Shown here: positions 48,887 to 59,700 of the stretch, piece by piece | How positions within the stretch are numbered: the first letter of the stretch is position 1 | Layout of the letters: each line of letters opens with the position of its first letter | Origin: Phytomonas francai | Lineage: Eukaryota; Euglenozoa; Kinetoplastea; Trypanosomatida; Trypanosomatidae | Reading direction: 5' to 3' | NCBI GenBank assembly: GCA_001766655.1 | Contig: MJCC01000020.1 | Span: 6,331 to 70,330, forward strand | Length of the DNA stretch: 64,000 nt | Notes under the pieces: model-generated | Told to the model about the DNA's origin: nothing | The model's input: the letters and a program-made list of their open reading frames with translations, nothing else | Database searches by the model: none | Made by a program: the position numbers and the translations under genes

Positions 48887-51800
48887 TTACTCATCAACAC
48901 ATTCTAGATCCTCGCACATCTCCAGCGAAACGGTCGTGCCGAACAACATGTACGCGATCCGCGTGCTCAGGCGCCTTAGGAAATGCGGGGGATAGAGCAC
49001 CAGCCACTCCTCCTCTGCTGCTTCTTCGCCATCCTTCTCGACCACCGTGGCTTTCCGCCCGGCAGGGCTCTGCAGCCACGCGGCGAGGGCTCCGCGGAGC
49101 TCGCTCTCACGCTCTCGAATCGTGCGGGCGCGGCGGGCGCCCGCCCAGGCCTCACGGACAGACTTTGGCACCCGCACGAGCCGGACCCCGCTCCCCGCAC
49201 AAACCCCGCAGTGCCCCTCCCCCGATTCGCCACGGAACGCCGCTATGAGGGCTGCTGGCGGGGGCTGAAGGTCAACCTGCCCCGCCGGGACCCCACAAGA
49301 GAGGGGCGGCAGCCCCCGCCCTGCCACCGGCCAGGAGCGCGCGTTGGTCCCGGTCTTTCCCTCCTTTCCCTCCTTTCGCGTTTCGCCGGCGGTTTTTCCG
49401 TCTTTTCCGTCCTTCCGGGGCCGCCCCGCGCCGTCGGGGGATCGCGCGGGGCGGTCACCACACCACTCGACCAGTTTAACGAGCATCGCCGCCTGCTCGC
49501 CGACGAGCGCGGCCCGCCGCTGGTAGCCCGTCGACGCCGCGGCTCCGGCCGACGGGACGAGGAGCCCCGGGTGGAGCCGCGCGACGAGCTCGCTGTCGAC
49601 GAAGTCGGGCTCGTAATCGCACCCGCAGTGGAGGACCTCCTTGAGCAGGAAGAACACCCCGGCCCCGAGCAGGAACTGCGAGAGGTGCGCCACCTCCTCG
49701 ACAGCCGGGAAGCACTGCAGGATGAATTGCTCAACGAACTCGAAGGTCTGCCGGCCGCGCTCGGCCGCGTAGGGGTCCTTCCTATCCGAGGCCTCCCGCG
49801 GGACCCAGATGTGGTCGACGAAGCTGAGGTCCCTGCAGGCCTCCCGCATCCACTCCCGCTCGGAGTGCACGTCGTAGCAGTCCAGGATCATCTGGTTCCG
49901 GCACCGCACCCGCTCCAGCCTCCCCGCGCGCTCCTCGGCGGTGCGCAGCGCGGTCTGCTTCGCGTCGTCGTGCGGCGTGTGGCTGAAGAGCACCGCCCAG
50001 GCGTAGCCCGCGGCCGCGCAGCTGACGCGGCAGAGCAGGCCGTCGGCGAGGCCCCAGCGCTCGCAGGGACGCGCGGGGGCCGTCACACGCCGCCGCCGCC
50101 CGAGCCCCGCAAACGCGACGTGGCCGAAGACCCCCCGGCCCTCCTCGTCACGGCGGCGGCGGCGGGCTCTGGAAGGGGGNNNNNNNNNNNNNNNNNNNNN
50201 NNNNNNNNNNNNNNNNNNNNNNNNNNNNNNNNNNNNNNNNNNNNNNNNNNNNNNNNNNNNNNNNNNNNNNNNNNGGCTGGGGCCGGGGCTGTGGCGGCCA
50301 AAGGCTCCGAGACGGGGGGGGCTGTGCGCCGGCGCAGGGGGGCGTAGCCCATCGGGGGCTGCCCCGGATAGCGCGCCCCGAGGACGGCGAGGGCGTAGAC
50401 GAGCGGCTGCGGCGCGCCGAGCAGGCGGTGCAGCAGCGACACGACCAGCCCCTCGCTCTCCCGCCGGTACGCCCCGGCCGCCAGCGTCGAGATGCCGTTG
50501 CTCGCGAGCGGCAGCCGACCGACCCGGCGCGCCGGCGACGGCCGCGGCTTCGCCAACCCCGCCGCCGCCCCCGTCGGGCTCTCGGACGCGCCCTTGCAGG
50601 GCGCGCCCCCTTTCCGCGGCTCGCGCCCGCGCTGGAGACGCTCGCGGGAGGTCAAAATCGGCAGCGCACCCCAGCTCGCCGTCTCCGATTTGACCGGGGA
50701 ACTCAGCGGGCTCGGGTTCTTGCTCGAGTCCACGTTCGCATTCATGGCGGTCTCGGCGGCCGACTTGGTCACGCTGTAAAGCCGACCCTCCGCGAGGAGC
50801 TCGAGGAATCGCTTACGCCGTTTCTGGCGAAGCGCGCATTGCTCTGCATCGAGGGTAAGCACATTCACCTTCTGTTTCACCTTCCTGTTCTCGGTCGTCC
50901 CTTTCTTTCCCTTTTTGGTTGGTTTAGTGGCTTCTAGGCGGATTTGCGCCGCGCCCGCGAGCGCATTGCGCAGCCGGTGGCGATGAATCACCCGTTTCAG
51001 AAACTCCCGGATGTACCCGAGGGCGACGAGGTGCTCCTGTTCGAGAGCCTTATCGTACTTCTTCTTCGCCTCCTCGGCGGGCGCGACCGCCAGGGATAAA
51101 ACCGCTTCCGAGGTCGAGGGAGGGGGTAATGACCTGTCGTCCTCGGTATTCTCAACCGCAGAGTCGTCGGGGGAGACTGACATTTCGTTGTTTAACGTCG
51201 TAGATGGGGGGGTAGGCGAGCCGATGGAAGCAAGGGGGTAGCTCACGCTCAAGGCGGAAAAATTAGAGGTGGCCTTGGTCGGCGGGAGCGGCGACTTCGG
51301 CCCTCCGCTTTCGTCCACTAATACGACAGTCTTACTATTACTATTGTTGTTGTTGTTGCTAAAGCTCGCATTAATGATCTCCCAGACCGCCATCGCGCGC
51401 TCGAGCTGTGCGCAAAAGATCAGGTTAACCTTTGTGAGAGCGGCGTAGGAGTGGGCGCCGGCGCTGGCCTCGCTCCGGCAGGAGTTCACGCCATTCGTGT
51501 TCGACCCGCCCCTGCCCTTCGGCTGCGTGCTCACGCTGCGATTCGACGACGCGTTCGGCCACCTGCTTTTCTTCGTAGTGCTCATGCTCATCGAGCGTCG
51601 TCGGCCTCCCTCGACAGGGCTTATCGACGACGACAGGTGCGGGCTTTCCCGGTTCACGGGTTTGGCCATGACCTCGAAGGGGTCCTTTTGAGAGGTCGTT
51701 GTGGCCTCAAGCCCACCACCCTCCATCGCGTGGGCGGCCACGTAGCTTCTAAAGATCAAATCCGAGGCGAACCCGCCCCCGGCTTCGACGGAGATGCGAT

Positions 51801-54549
51801 TAGCCTCATGGAGGCCGGCGGGCTGATATCGGACGATAAACTGCGGATAGACGGACAACTGCCGAGGCATCAAGGGGGGCTTCTTTTTCTTATGTTTGTT
51901 GAGCTTTCCCGAGCTGGGGGCGTGGCGATGTCGTTCCTTGAAGTTGCTCTTCGCATCGCTTTTCTTCGAGGACGGTTTCCCACTCCCCGGGCTGGTCGAG
52001 GCCACCGAGGGGAATCGCTCGGTGCAGGAGGTGACCTTCGACGCCGAGCTTGACGCGCTGTCGAGGGACAAACACAAAACCTTGCCCACATCGCACGATA
52101 GATTCAACGGCCTCTCGGCGGCGTGCGGGGGAGGCCCACTTTTGGGCTCTACTTCCTTCTCCGCGGCGGGCGCCCCCGTCGGGCCCTCGGCCGCCGGCTC
52201 GGCCAGTGGCCTTCGCCCGATCGCCGGGGCATTCGCAAGCTCCTTGTGAAACTGGGCTTTCATCGAATCCAAAGTCGAGGAGAGGTAGAAAAACGGGGTC
52301 TCGAAGACCTTCATATCGGGAATGTGAATCAGGGGATGTTGAACCATAGCATTTCGCACGGCATCCTTAACACCGTTCAGCTCCTCTAAAATCTCTTTCT
52401 CCAGTTGGCTGACAAGGCGAGAGAGCCCGAAGGGGGCGATGTTGTTGATCATGGCGGGGAGACTCAATACACTGCTGCCGCCGTTACCGTAAAAGGCGTT
52501 TCCGTTTCTTTCCAACCCTGGTGAGGGGGTCGGGCTAACGGAAACGTCTAAATTGGACGTATTTTTCGAGGTGGTCGAGCCCCCTAGCGCCATCTTGTCA
52601 TTGCACCCAATTTTTGAGCAAGAGGCAGGCTCCGTCAGAGACACGGACGTGTTCGGCGCGTTTTCCGCGCCCCCAGCGATCCTCGCCGCGTTCTCATCGT
52701 GGTTTCCAGCCCAGGCACAACCTAGCGGTTTTCTCGCTTCCTTAGCGCACTCTTCGAGATATAAAAGGAGCAGCGCGACCGCCTGCTGGAGTTCCTGAAG
52801 CCTTTCATTGAGACACTGCGCACGCCTTTCAAGGTACTTTTCCCTGTAAGAGCTCATCGAGGTGTTTTTGAAACCCTGGGTGAGGCTCAGTAGATCCTCG
52901 GTGCCCTTAGCCTTCTCTCCCTCGTTCGAGGCATCCGGGCCCATCTCCTTCTCGTCAATTTTCATGCAGGCGACCTCCTCGATAAACCGTTCCAGCTTCA
53001 GCCGCACGTCGTTGCGGTGCTGTTGGAAGATATCCATTTTCGTATGAAAAGGCCTCAGACGCTGCTCGCAGTACTCGAGGACGTGTTTGATGCACACCTC
53101 CGCGGCGGTCGAGATCTGCTTTGGCCAGGAGCTCGCGATCGGCGTCGTCTTGGAAGCCGCCGCCGACAACGAAGACGAAGGCGCGACCCACGGACGCTCT
53201 TTCAGCGTCGTCCTGGCGGGCGGCGAGGCGGCCCCCCCCCCTCCCCCTTTTGTTTTCGCCGCGCTCACGGGATCGGGGGGGGCTGGCGGGGCCCTTTTCC
53301 CGCCCACTTTGAGGCCGCTGAGGCCGACGATGCGTTGGTGGGGGATCGGGATCGCCTGCGGGGCCTCCTCGCCCGGGGCGGTGGTGGCGGGGTCCGCGTG
53401 GGGGGGCGGGGGAGGGCCTTGCGGGGGGCCGTGGGCCGCGCGGGGGTCGGCCTGGAGGGTGCGGGACAGGGTCGCGACCCAGCCCTCGTTCGGCCGCTCC
53501 TGCAGCTCCGCGCAGAGCCCGAGGTAGCCCCGCAGGACGCCCTCGCAGTCGGCCCGCGTCGGCGCGATGACGGGGTGAAAGGCGTTGAGGCGGTAGACCG
53601 CGGATTTGACGCCGGGCCGCCGGGCCCCCTGCTCGCGCCGAGCCGGATCGCCCTCCAGGCCCCCATCGGAGGCGGTGAAGATCGGTGTCGAGATCGAAAG
53701 CAGGTTCGGCGAGAACAACTCCGAGGTCGGGTTTTCCTCCCCTTGGGGGTTGACGCTGGAGAGATAACGGCGCCGGTTTCCGCGCGGCGGACGCGACGGC
53801 GAGGCATCGGCCTTTTCGTGATATCGACGCAAATTCATACTCCGAGAGCGGTTCCTAAACTCGAAGTTGGCCCCTTTGGCGTGATCCCGGTTCGCCTCCA
53901 CGTCTTCGGGCTCCAAGGGCATCACGAATGGCGACCTTCGCGGCATCTGATTGCGCATTCCTCCACTTTTACCACCGTTAGGATACCCCCCCCCAGTCGT
54001 ATTGACCGCGTAGCGAGGGATCGAGGGCGGGCGGCGGCGAATTTGCATCCCCGACAGCACCTCCTGCTGAGGTTTTTTGCAGAACTTATTACTATTCGGA
54101 TTCCCCGCGTGAAGACCTCTGTAGGCGAGTAAAGAGGAGAGCCCGGTCTTCGGGGCGAGCTCGCCCTCGGGGTTGTTGGCCGCGCTCGATTTATGGGCCT
54201 CAGGAGCGGACGGATGCGGCAAAGAGGGGGGGCCCCGTTTGCGGAGGTTGTTCCAAAAAATGAGCGCAGATTCTTTCGCAGACAACCCGCACTCCGCGTG
54301 GTTTTCCTCAGAATTGTAAACAGTGGGTTTGGCGCTGACCTCTGTGGGGTTGAGATTGCCGGGAGGGGGGTCCGTCAAGGAGTTGCTCTTTTTATCCCGT
54401 TTCTGACGTTGATTCATCGCATTTTCTTTGGTGCTCTGTGGTTTCTTGGGCTGCTGCGGAGTTCCTTGATTCTCAAGTTGGGCACCTGAGCTGGTTGAAA
54501 TAGAAGCCACAGCCGAAAGATCCTGCTGGAGGGTTCTTTTTTGTTTCAT
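48887..54549 (-). CDS. Very large GC-rich unrecognised protein, interrupted by an assembly gap
   Basis: From the ATG at 54,549 the frame is open for about 1,425 codons to an N run (50,180-50,274). Left of the gap, the frame that stays open to the gap edge is the one running to the stop at 48,887 (about 430 codons, no ATG near the gap). The simplest reading is one gene of about 1,870-1,890 codons with an unsized gap. The stop at 50,083 belongs to another frame and is probably not real. The N-terminal half is Ser/Pro/Asn/Lys-rich and disordered, with helical parts (for example near 485-605). A Pro/Ala/Arg-rich stretch flanks the gap. The C-terminal 400 residues look folded, with MILDCYDVHSEREWMREACR and a Cys-containing segment. 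No family recognised. GC is extreme in the middle: 53,401-53,460 has only 8 A/T of 60. Confidence 0.6.
50180..50274. other. Assembly gap (95 N)
   Basis: Run of N within the GC-rich gene, flanked by very GC-rich Ala/Pro/Arg-coding sequence, which probably caused the sequencing failure. True length and reading frame across it are unknown. Confidence 0.98.
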
Positions 54550-55311
54550 CTGAATCAGAGGCTTGATTTCTCTGATTTTCTCTTTTTTTTTTGGAGAAAT
54601 GGAGTATTCCTTCCAATTTTTTCCTTAAATATTATTTTATCGTCTATTACTTTAGAATGGTCGGCGTTTTTCGTGACTTTGCAAAGTCGCTTTTTTCTTG
54701 CCAAAACCTGTTTCCTTGGTTAGATTGGGGGGGGGGGGGGGAAATCAAACAATGGTAATAGAGAAAGGATATTGGTACTTCACGCGCTTGTGTCCTGGGA
54801 TTCAAAAGACGTATTACGCATTCGTTAAGAAAACAAGTCATTCCGACTAATCAGCCTGAGATAAAAAAACAGTTTGTATCTCGATCCTAGGATGCACGCA
54901 TGCGGTCGAGTAAGCAGGAATGATCAAGGAACAACAGGAGGGATGACGAAAGAAGAGCCAATGAAACGACAAATCGACTCACACAAGATTCAGGAAAGGT
55001 GAAGATTCTTTTTTTTTGTTTTATTTAAGCAGATCTTTTATACATACATAATCATATAGGAGCAGATACTTTTAAGTACCTACAAGCCTGTTTTTTTTTC
55101 TCCGATTAACCGAAAGAAGAAAAACGTCCCAGAAAATTCGCTCAACATCGAAACGATTAGTAAGCCCTTTCCATTCTTCATATTTGCTGTTTTTATTTGT
55201 CGAATATCCAAAAAAAAAGAGGAGAGTTTTGGAAAAAAAAGATAAGGATACCACAACTCGTTTACAGAGATGTTATTACTCATCGAAAATTCACGTACGC
55301 ATCTTGATCTT
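54550..55311. other. Intergenic region
   Basis: Contains a 15-nt G run (54,727-54,741), which in the minus-strand sense is a C-rich part of a long pyrimidine tract upstream of the GC-rich gene and a possible splice signal. Otherwise AT-rich without ORF. Confidence 0.5.
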
Positions 55312-56064
55312 CTATCGCATATGCCCTGGCCCCTCCGCGGTAAGGAACAATCGAAAAGCCATTTTCAGCTGCTCTAGTTTCTCCCGCTGTTCCTCTGTCA
55401 GCCAGCGCTTTTCACTATCGGACATCTCTTGCGTCGTGATGCCAGAAAAAAGCTTCAGTACGTATTCATACCACGAACGGTAAAAAATAGAGGCCGCCAT
55501 GTGGTCCGCATCCGTATGTCGATGAAATTCATCGTGAACAAAGCGATTCCCGAATTCACGCTGGGCATCCGTCAACAGGTACTTCAGTACGAACCGATCA
55601 CTCGGCGCTATTTCCCGCGTGAGGCCATTTTCTGGAATTTTTTCCGCAAAATCCAACTCCCCTTCGGCGGTCTTCGACGACGTCGGCTCGGCCAACGACA
55701 TCGCCACCGTCTTGTTGTGCAGGCGAAGAATCGCCCGATAAAGACGGACGAAGGCAAGCCGCCATTCCGACGACCGATAGGGCAGCTTCTCCAACTGCGT
55801 GGGGTGCACGAGCGCGGCCAACGAAAGGCGTAAAGAAAGGTTGGTGTAAAGCTGAATGTTGCCTATCACACTCGCATCGTCGCCGCCGCGGGATTCCCCT
55901 CCTTTAGTTGGTTTAGCTTCTTGTCGTTTATTTTTCTCAACCGCAGAGCACCCCTTGACGGTCTTTGAAAAAGGCCCGTAGCCTACGGTATTGTGTACCG
56001 CACGACGGATGGCGGTACGATCGATGCAATTTTTTTTTTGCCAAATAGAAACGGAGCGGTACAT
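55312..56064 (-). CDS. SDHAF3/ACN9-like LYR protein, succinate dehydrogenase assembly factor
   Basis: 250 aa. The central and C-terminal parts match the ACN9/SDHAF3 family, mitochondrial matrix factors that protect the iron-sulfur subunit during complex II assembly. Marks are FVRLYRAILRLH near 105 (the LYR motif), then FGNRFVHDEFHRHTDADHMA (the conserved G-x-x-F/YV-x-x-EFR/HRH block), then YRSWYEYVLKL, and a terminal TEEQREKLEQLKMAF helix. It differs from the usual size of about 125 aa by a basic N-terminal extension of about 100 residues and an insert of about 40 residues between the LYR motif and the FGNRFV block. The N-terminus lacks acids at the start and could be a presequence. Family assignment is probable to good. 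Confidence 0.78.
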   Translation of the reverse strand: MYRSVSIWQKKNCIDRTAIRRAVHNTVGYGPFSKTVKGCSAVEKNKRQEAKPTKGGESRGGDDASVIGNIQLYTNLSLRLSLAALVHPTQLEKLPYRSSEWRLAFVRLYRAILRLHNKTVAMSLAEPTSSKTAEGELDFAEKIPENGLTREIAPSDRFVLKYLLTDAQREFGNRFVHDEFHRHTDADHMAASIFYRSWYEYVLKLFSGITTQEMSDSEKRWLTEEQREKLEQLKMAFRLFLTAEGPGHMR

Positions 56065-56725
56065 TATTGCATGCGTGCGAATACTATAGCTTTATAGAGA
56101 GATCAAAAATAAGACTAGCCAACAAGAGAAAAGTAAAGAAGCAAATTTCATAGTTAGAGTACTATTTCGAGTATTGATTTGATTTGACCTTCTCCTTGTC
56201 CCCACCGAATTGGTGTGGAGAGGTGAAATTAACACGCATTTGTAGTATAGACAAAAGTATCTCGACATTCCAAGAAACAGACACGTAGAATAACCTGAAA
56301 AGGAAGCAATTTACCTACCAATGCCGAAAAGTATTTTGATGACCTTCCAGGTAAAGAGGAGACAAACAGACAAAGATAAAAAAACATATACGCAACGCTT
56401 TAATCTATTTACATATAATCATCAATTAATGAAGTTGAAAATAAAAAACATACCGTAACGCTTCAATGCCGTGCGTGTAGCCCCCTACTTGATACGATAG
56501 AGGAATTCGACCTCTAAGATACGTCCTTTTGTTTCTATAAATATATAATCAAACCTATTGGCCTTATTTAGAGGTTTTAGCATTCGGTGATGGGTGATTG
56601 GTGTTGACTAAACGAGCCACGACTCATGGCAGAACATTCCCATATGCTTGAAGGGGATGCGTGGGATTTCGAAAGGTAACGCATACACCCGCTCCAACGG
56701 GTGGGCATTTTTCCTTTCAAGATAT
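56065..56725. other. Intergenic region
   Basis: AT-rich spacer of about 660 bp with no supported ORF or long repeat. Confidence 0.5.
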
Positions 56726-59700
56726 CTAACTCCATGATGTCGCCACCGTGTTTTGCAGGGTCCGCGCCGAGGATTCTGCCTCTTCACTTATACTTTCTCC
56801 CGTAAGGGGCACGCCTGAGAAGCAGTTGACGTCAGACGATTGCTTTGACTCCCGGTGCATCATAGGACTGAGCGAGCTGAGGCCCGCGCGCGAGTTATCA
56901 TCCGAATCTTGTTCCGCAAGTGCGGGAAGCATGTTGCTCTGCTTGACAATGGGAATTTCCCTGCTTGAGATCTCGATATTCCTTTCACGCCACATTCGAT
57001 AAACGCATCTCGCGTTTTCCATCCGCTCCTTGTAGATGGCGTTTCGTTTCTCGACGAGAACGCCCCGCTGCGCGGCGAGCTCATTCACCCGCTTCCCGAC
57101 CGGCAGCGTCGTCGTGTACGGGTTCATATCCCCCTCCATGATCGCCTTGAATGAGCGCTCCGAGTAGGCGTTCTGGAGGTAGACGTTCCACATAATTTGC
57201 ACATTAATTTTCGCCATCTGGCGGCAGCAGTCGATCTCGTTTTGGTACCGCTGGCGAACCTCGAGGATGAGGTTCACGCTGGACGACCAACTGAGGGCGA
57301 TGCCGGAGCAGAGGAGTTGGAGGGGCCGCCCGTAGGCCGGCCGCGCGGCCTCCGGGATCACGATCTGCCCCATCGCGAACCGGTGGATCGACGCGTAGAG
57401 CATGTTCAGCGTGTGGATGGGCTCCCGCAGGCGGACGACCTCGCTCAGCCCGTACTGGACCTTGACCACGTGCGAGAACGGGTCCTGCGTGTTCCGCAGC
57501 CGGAGCGGCCAGGGGTGGTAGCCCCGCTTGTACTCCTCCGTCAGCATCGGCTGGAGGAGGGCGTAGGCGGACTCGACGAGGTGCCGAAGCGCGCCCAGCG
57601 AGTGCTCGAGCACCTCGCTCTCCTGCCGGGTCTCGCTCAGGAGCTTCACAAAGTTGAGCAGGCTCGCGACGGTCGCCTGCAGGACCCCGCGGAAGGACTG
57701 CAGCTCCTCCAACAGAAAGCTGCGCAGCCGCTGCATGCCCTTGCGCAGGTCCTTCATACTACTCCCGAGGGTGTTCTGCATCACGCGGAGGTCGATCAGC
57801 CCGCGCAGGCGCGCGATCTCCTTGTCCTTGGCATCGCTCACGTGGCTGTGCATGAGCCGCTCCGTCAGAAAGGACTCCCGCAGACGGCGGAGCTTCCCCT
57901 CGAATTCCGCGCGCACCTTCGCCAGCCGAGTGTGCGAATCCATCTCGAGCGCCACACCCTCAAACGCGCCCGGGATCCCCTTCAGCTTCTCGAGCTCGCC
58001 TAGGGAAGCGGTGAGCGTCTTATCGCCCTCCACGGCCAGAAGCGTCAGGTCGATGAGACTTTGGATGGACGTCAGATCCTGCGTGGCGCCGCACGACGCG
58101 GCCGAATGCGGATTGTTCGCCCCCTGCGAGGCCATGGTCGTGCTGATCTCGTGGTTGAGGCTGGTGTTGCCGCCCGCATCGTGCGTTGGCAGATGGGGGG
58201 TTTGCGTACCACTCCCGGTCGGATTCGCGCCCAGAATGCCATGCTTGCCGTAGTCCAAAAGGCTCCCTTTCTTTCCCGTGTGGCTCTCCGACGGGGTTGC
58301 GTGGGAGTTGCTGTTGCTCACCCCCGGACTGGTGGGGTTGTTGAAGGAAAACAGCGCCGAGGCGCGGGAAAGACCCATTTGCGGGCTTCGGCTCGCGAAC
58401 GAGGCCCCTGGCAGGGGCGACAGGAGCCCGTTATTGATCGGCGTACTATGCCCGCTCGTCCGCTCATGCCCGCTGTGGTTCGCGTTGCCGTTCTCGACCA
58501 ATCGTATCGAGGGAAGCCCGTTGTGCGATCGCGGCTCCCGCCTCCCGGGCATCGCGAGCTGCCGGCGCAGGAGATTGCACTCCTGCATGAGGGTCTCGCG
58601 CAGGTACTGGATGATGCGCGCGCGGCGCTCGGTGTAGCTCGAGGCCTCCTGCAGCTTCTCTGCCAGGCCTTTGCTGGCGTGGAGGGACTCCTCGAGCGCC
58701 AGTTGCAGGGCCGCGACCTGCCCCTCCAGCTGGGTATAGTCCGCGAGGGTGATGACTCGGGTCTCGTCCGTGACCTCGGTCATGGTCGCGACGTTGACGG
58801 TCTGCCGCGCGATCGTCTGGATCGGGGCGGGGAGCAGGCTCGCGTCCTCGGGGTACTTTCCCTGCGAGAGCGAGAGCCCCGCGCTGTGCGTGAGCGAGGA
58901 CTTGAGAAGCGTGGTGCTCGTCAGGGCGCTCGAGGGGAAGAGCTCGTGCGGCGTCGTATCGAGCCTGGAGGCCGCCGTAGAGGGGCCCGCGCGTTGGCCC
59001 GGCCACGGGCCCTTATGCTGGGATTCGGCCGCATCGGCCCCCTTGAAAAGCCGGCTCGACTTGCCGTACGTGGGCGGCAGCTGCAGCGCGGGCTCGGGGG
59101 CCGGCGTGAAGCTCACGTCGAGCGCGGAGCTCGACGGCTCGAACGCGTCGGCGCCCGGGTCGCGATTTCGTTTAAGGTACATATCGTAGGCCACGTGGGC
59201 CTTCGGGCTGTTGCCACCGCTCCCGTTCTGGGAGGCCGCTCGTATCTGGGAAGTGGACAAGGGCTGAGAAGGGTTCAGGTGCGCTTTAAAGACGGGGCTC
59301 GACGTCTTCTGCAGGGCCACCTCTTGCGAATGATCAAGCTCGGCGTATACGGCACCGGTTTCTTCGTCCTGCACGTATCGACCGCGGGGCAGCAGCACGG
59401 GCTTTTTGTTAAACCTCTGAAAGAGGTCCTGGAGTCGCATGTTGGGCAAACCCCCGACGGTCCCACTGCGCTCCGCATCGCTGCCCACCGCGTTTCCCGG
59501 CGAGGTTTCCCTCCTTTGTCTGGAGATGTAGGGCAGTCTACCGGTGTCCACCAGCTCTGCGGGGGGGTAGGAGCTATAGATGGGGATCTCACGCAGTAAA
59601 CGGTCGAGTAGCGCGCGCGATTCAAAGACAAAGCGGATGCAGTTCTCGAGGCTGCTGGTCTCGGCCAATTGCATCTTCGCAGCAACCGTTTCGCGGACAT

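Noticed and set aside
48983..50347. 454-codon plus-strand ORF reaching across the N run
   Set aside because: Antisense to the large GC-rich gene, Arg/Pro/Ala-rich, against local transcription direction and running through a gap.
53017..54132. 371-codon plus-strand ORF
   Set aside because: Antisense shadow in the GC-rich gene; Arg/Gly-rich without features.
57197..58003. 268-codon plus-strand ORF
   Set aside because: Antisense to a helical, coiled-coil-coding part of the 1279-aa gene, with Leu/Arg/Glu/Val bias produced by the opposite strand.
58061..59599. 512-codon plus-strand ORF
   Set aside because: Lies wholly antisense to the GC-rich part of the 1279-aa coiled-coil gene; composition is Arg/Gly/Val-rich with no domain, as expected from a GC-rich shadow frame.
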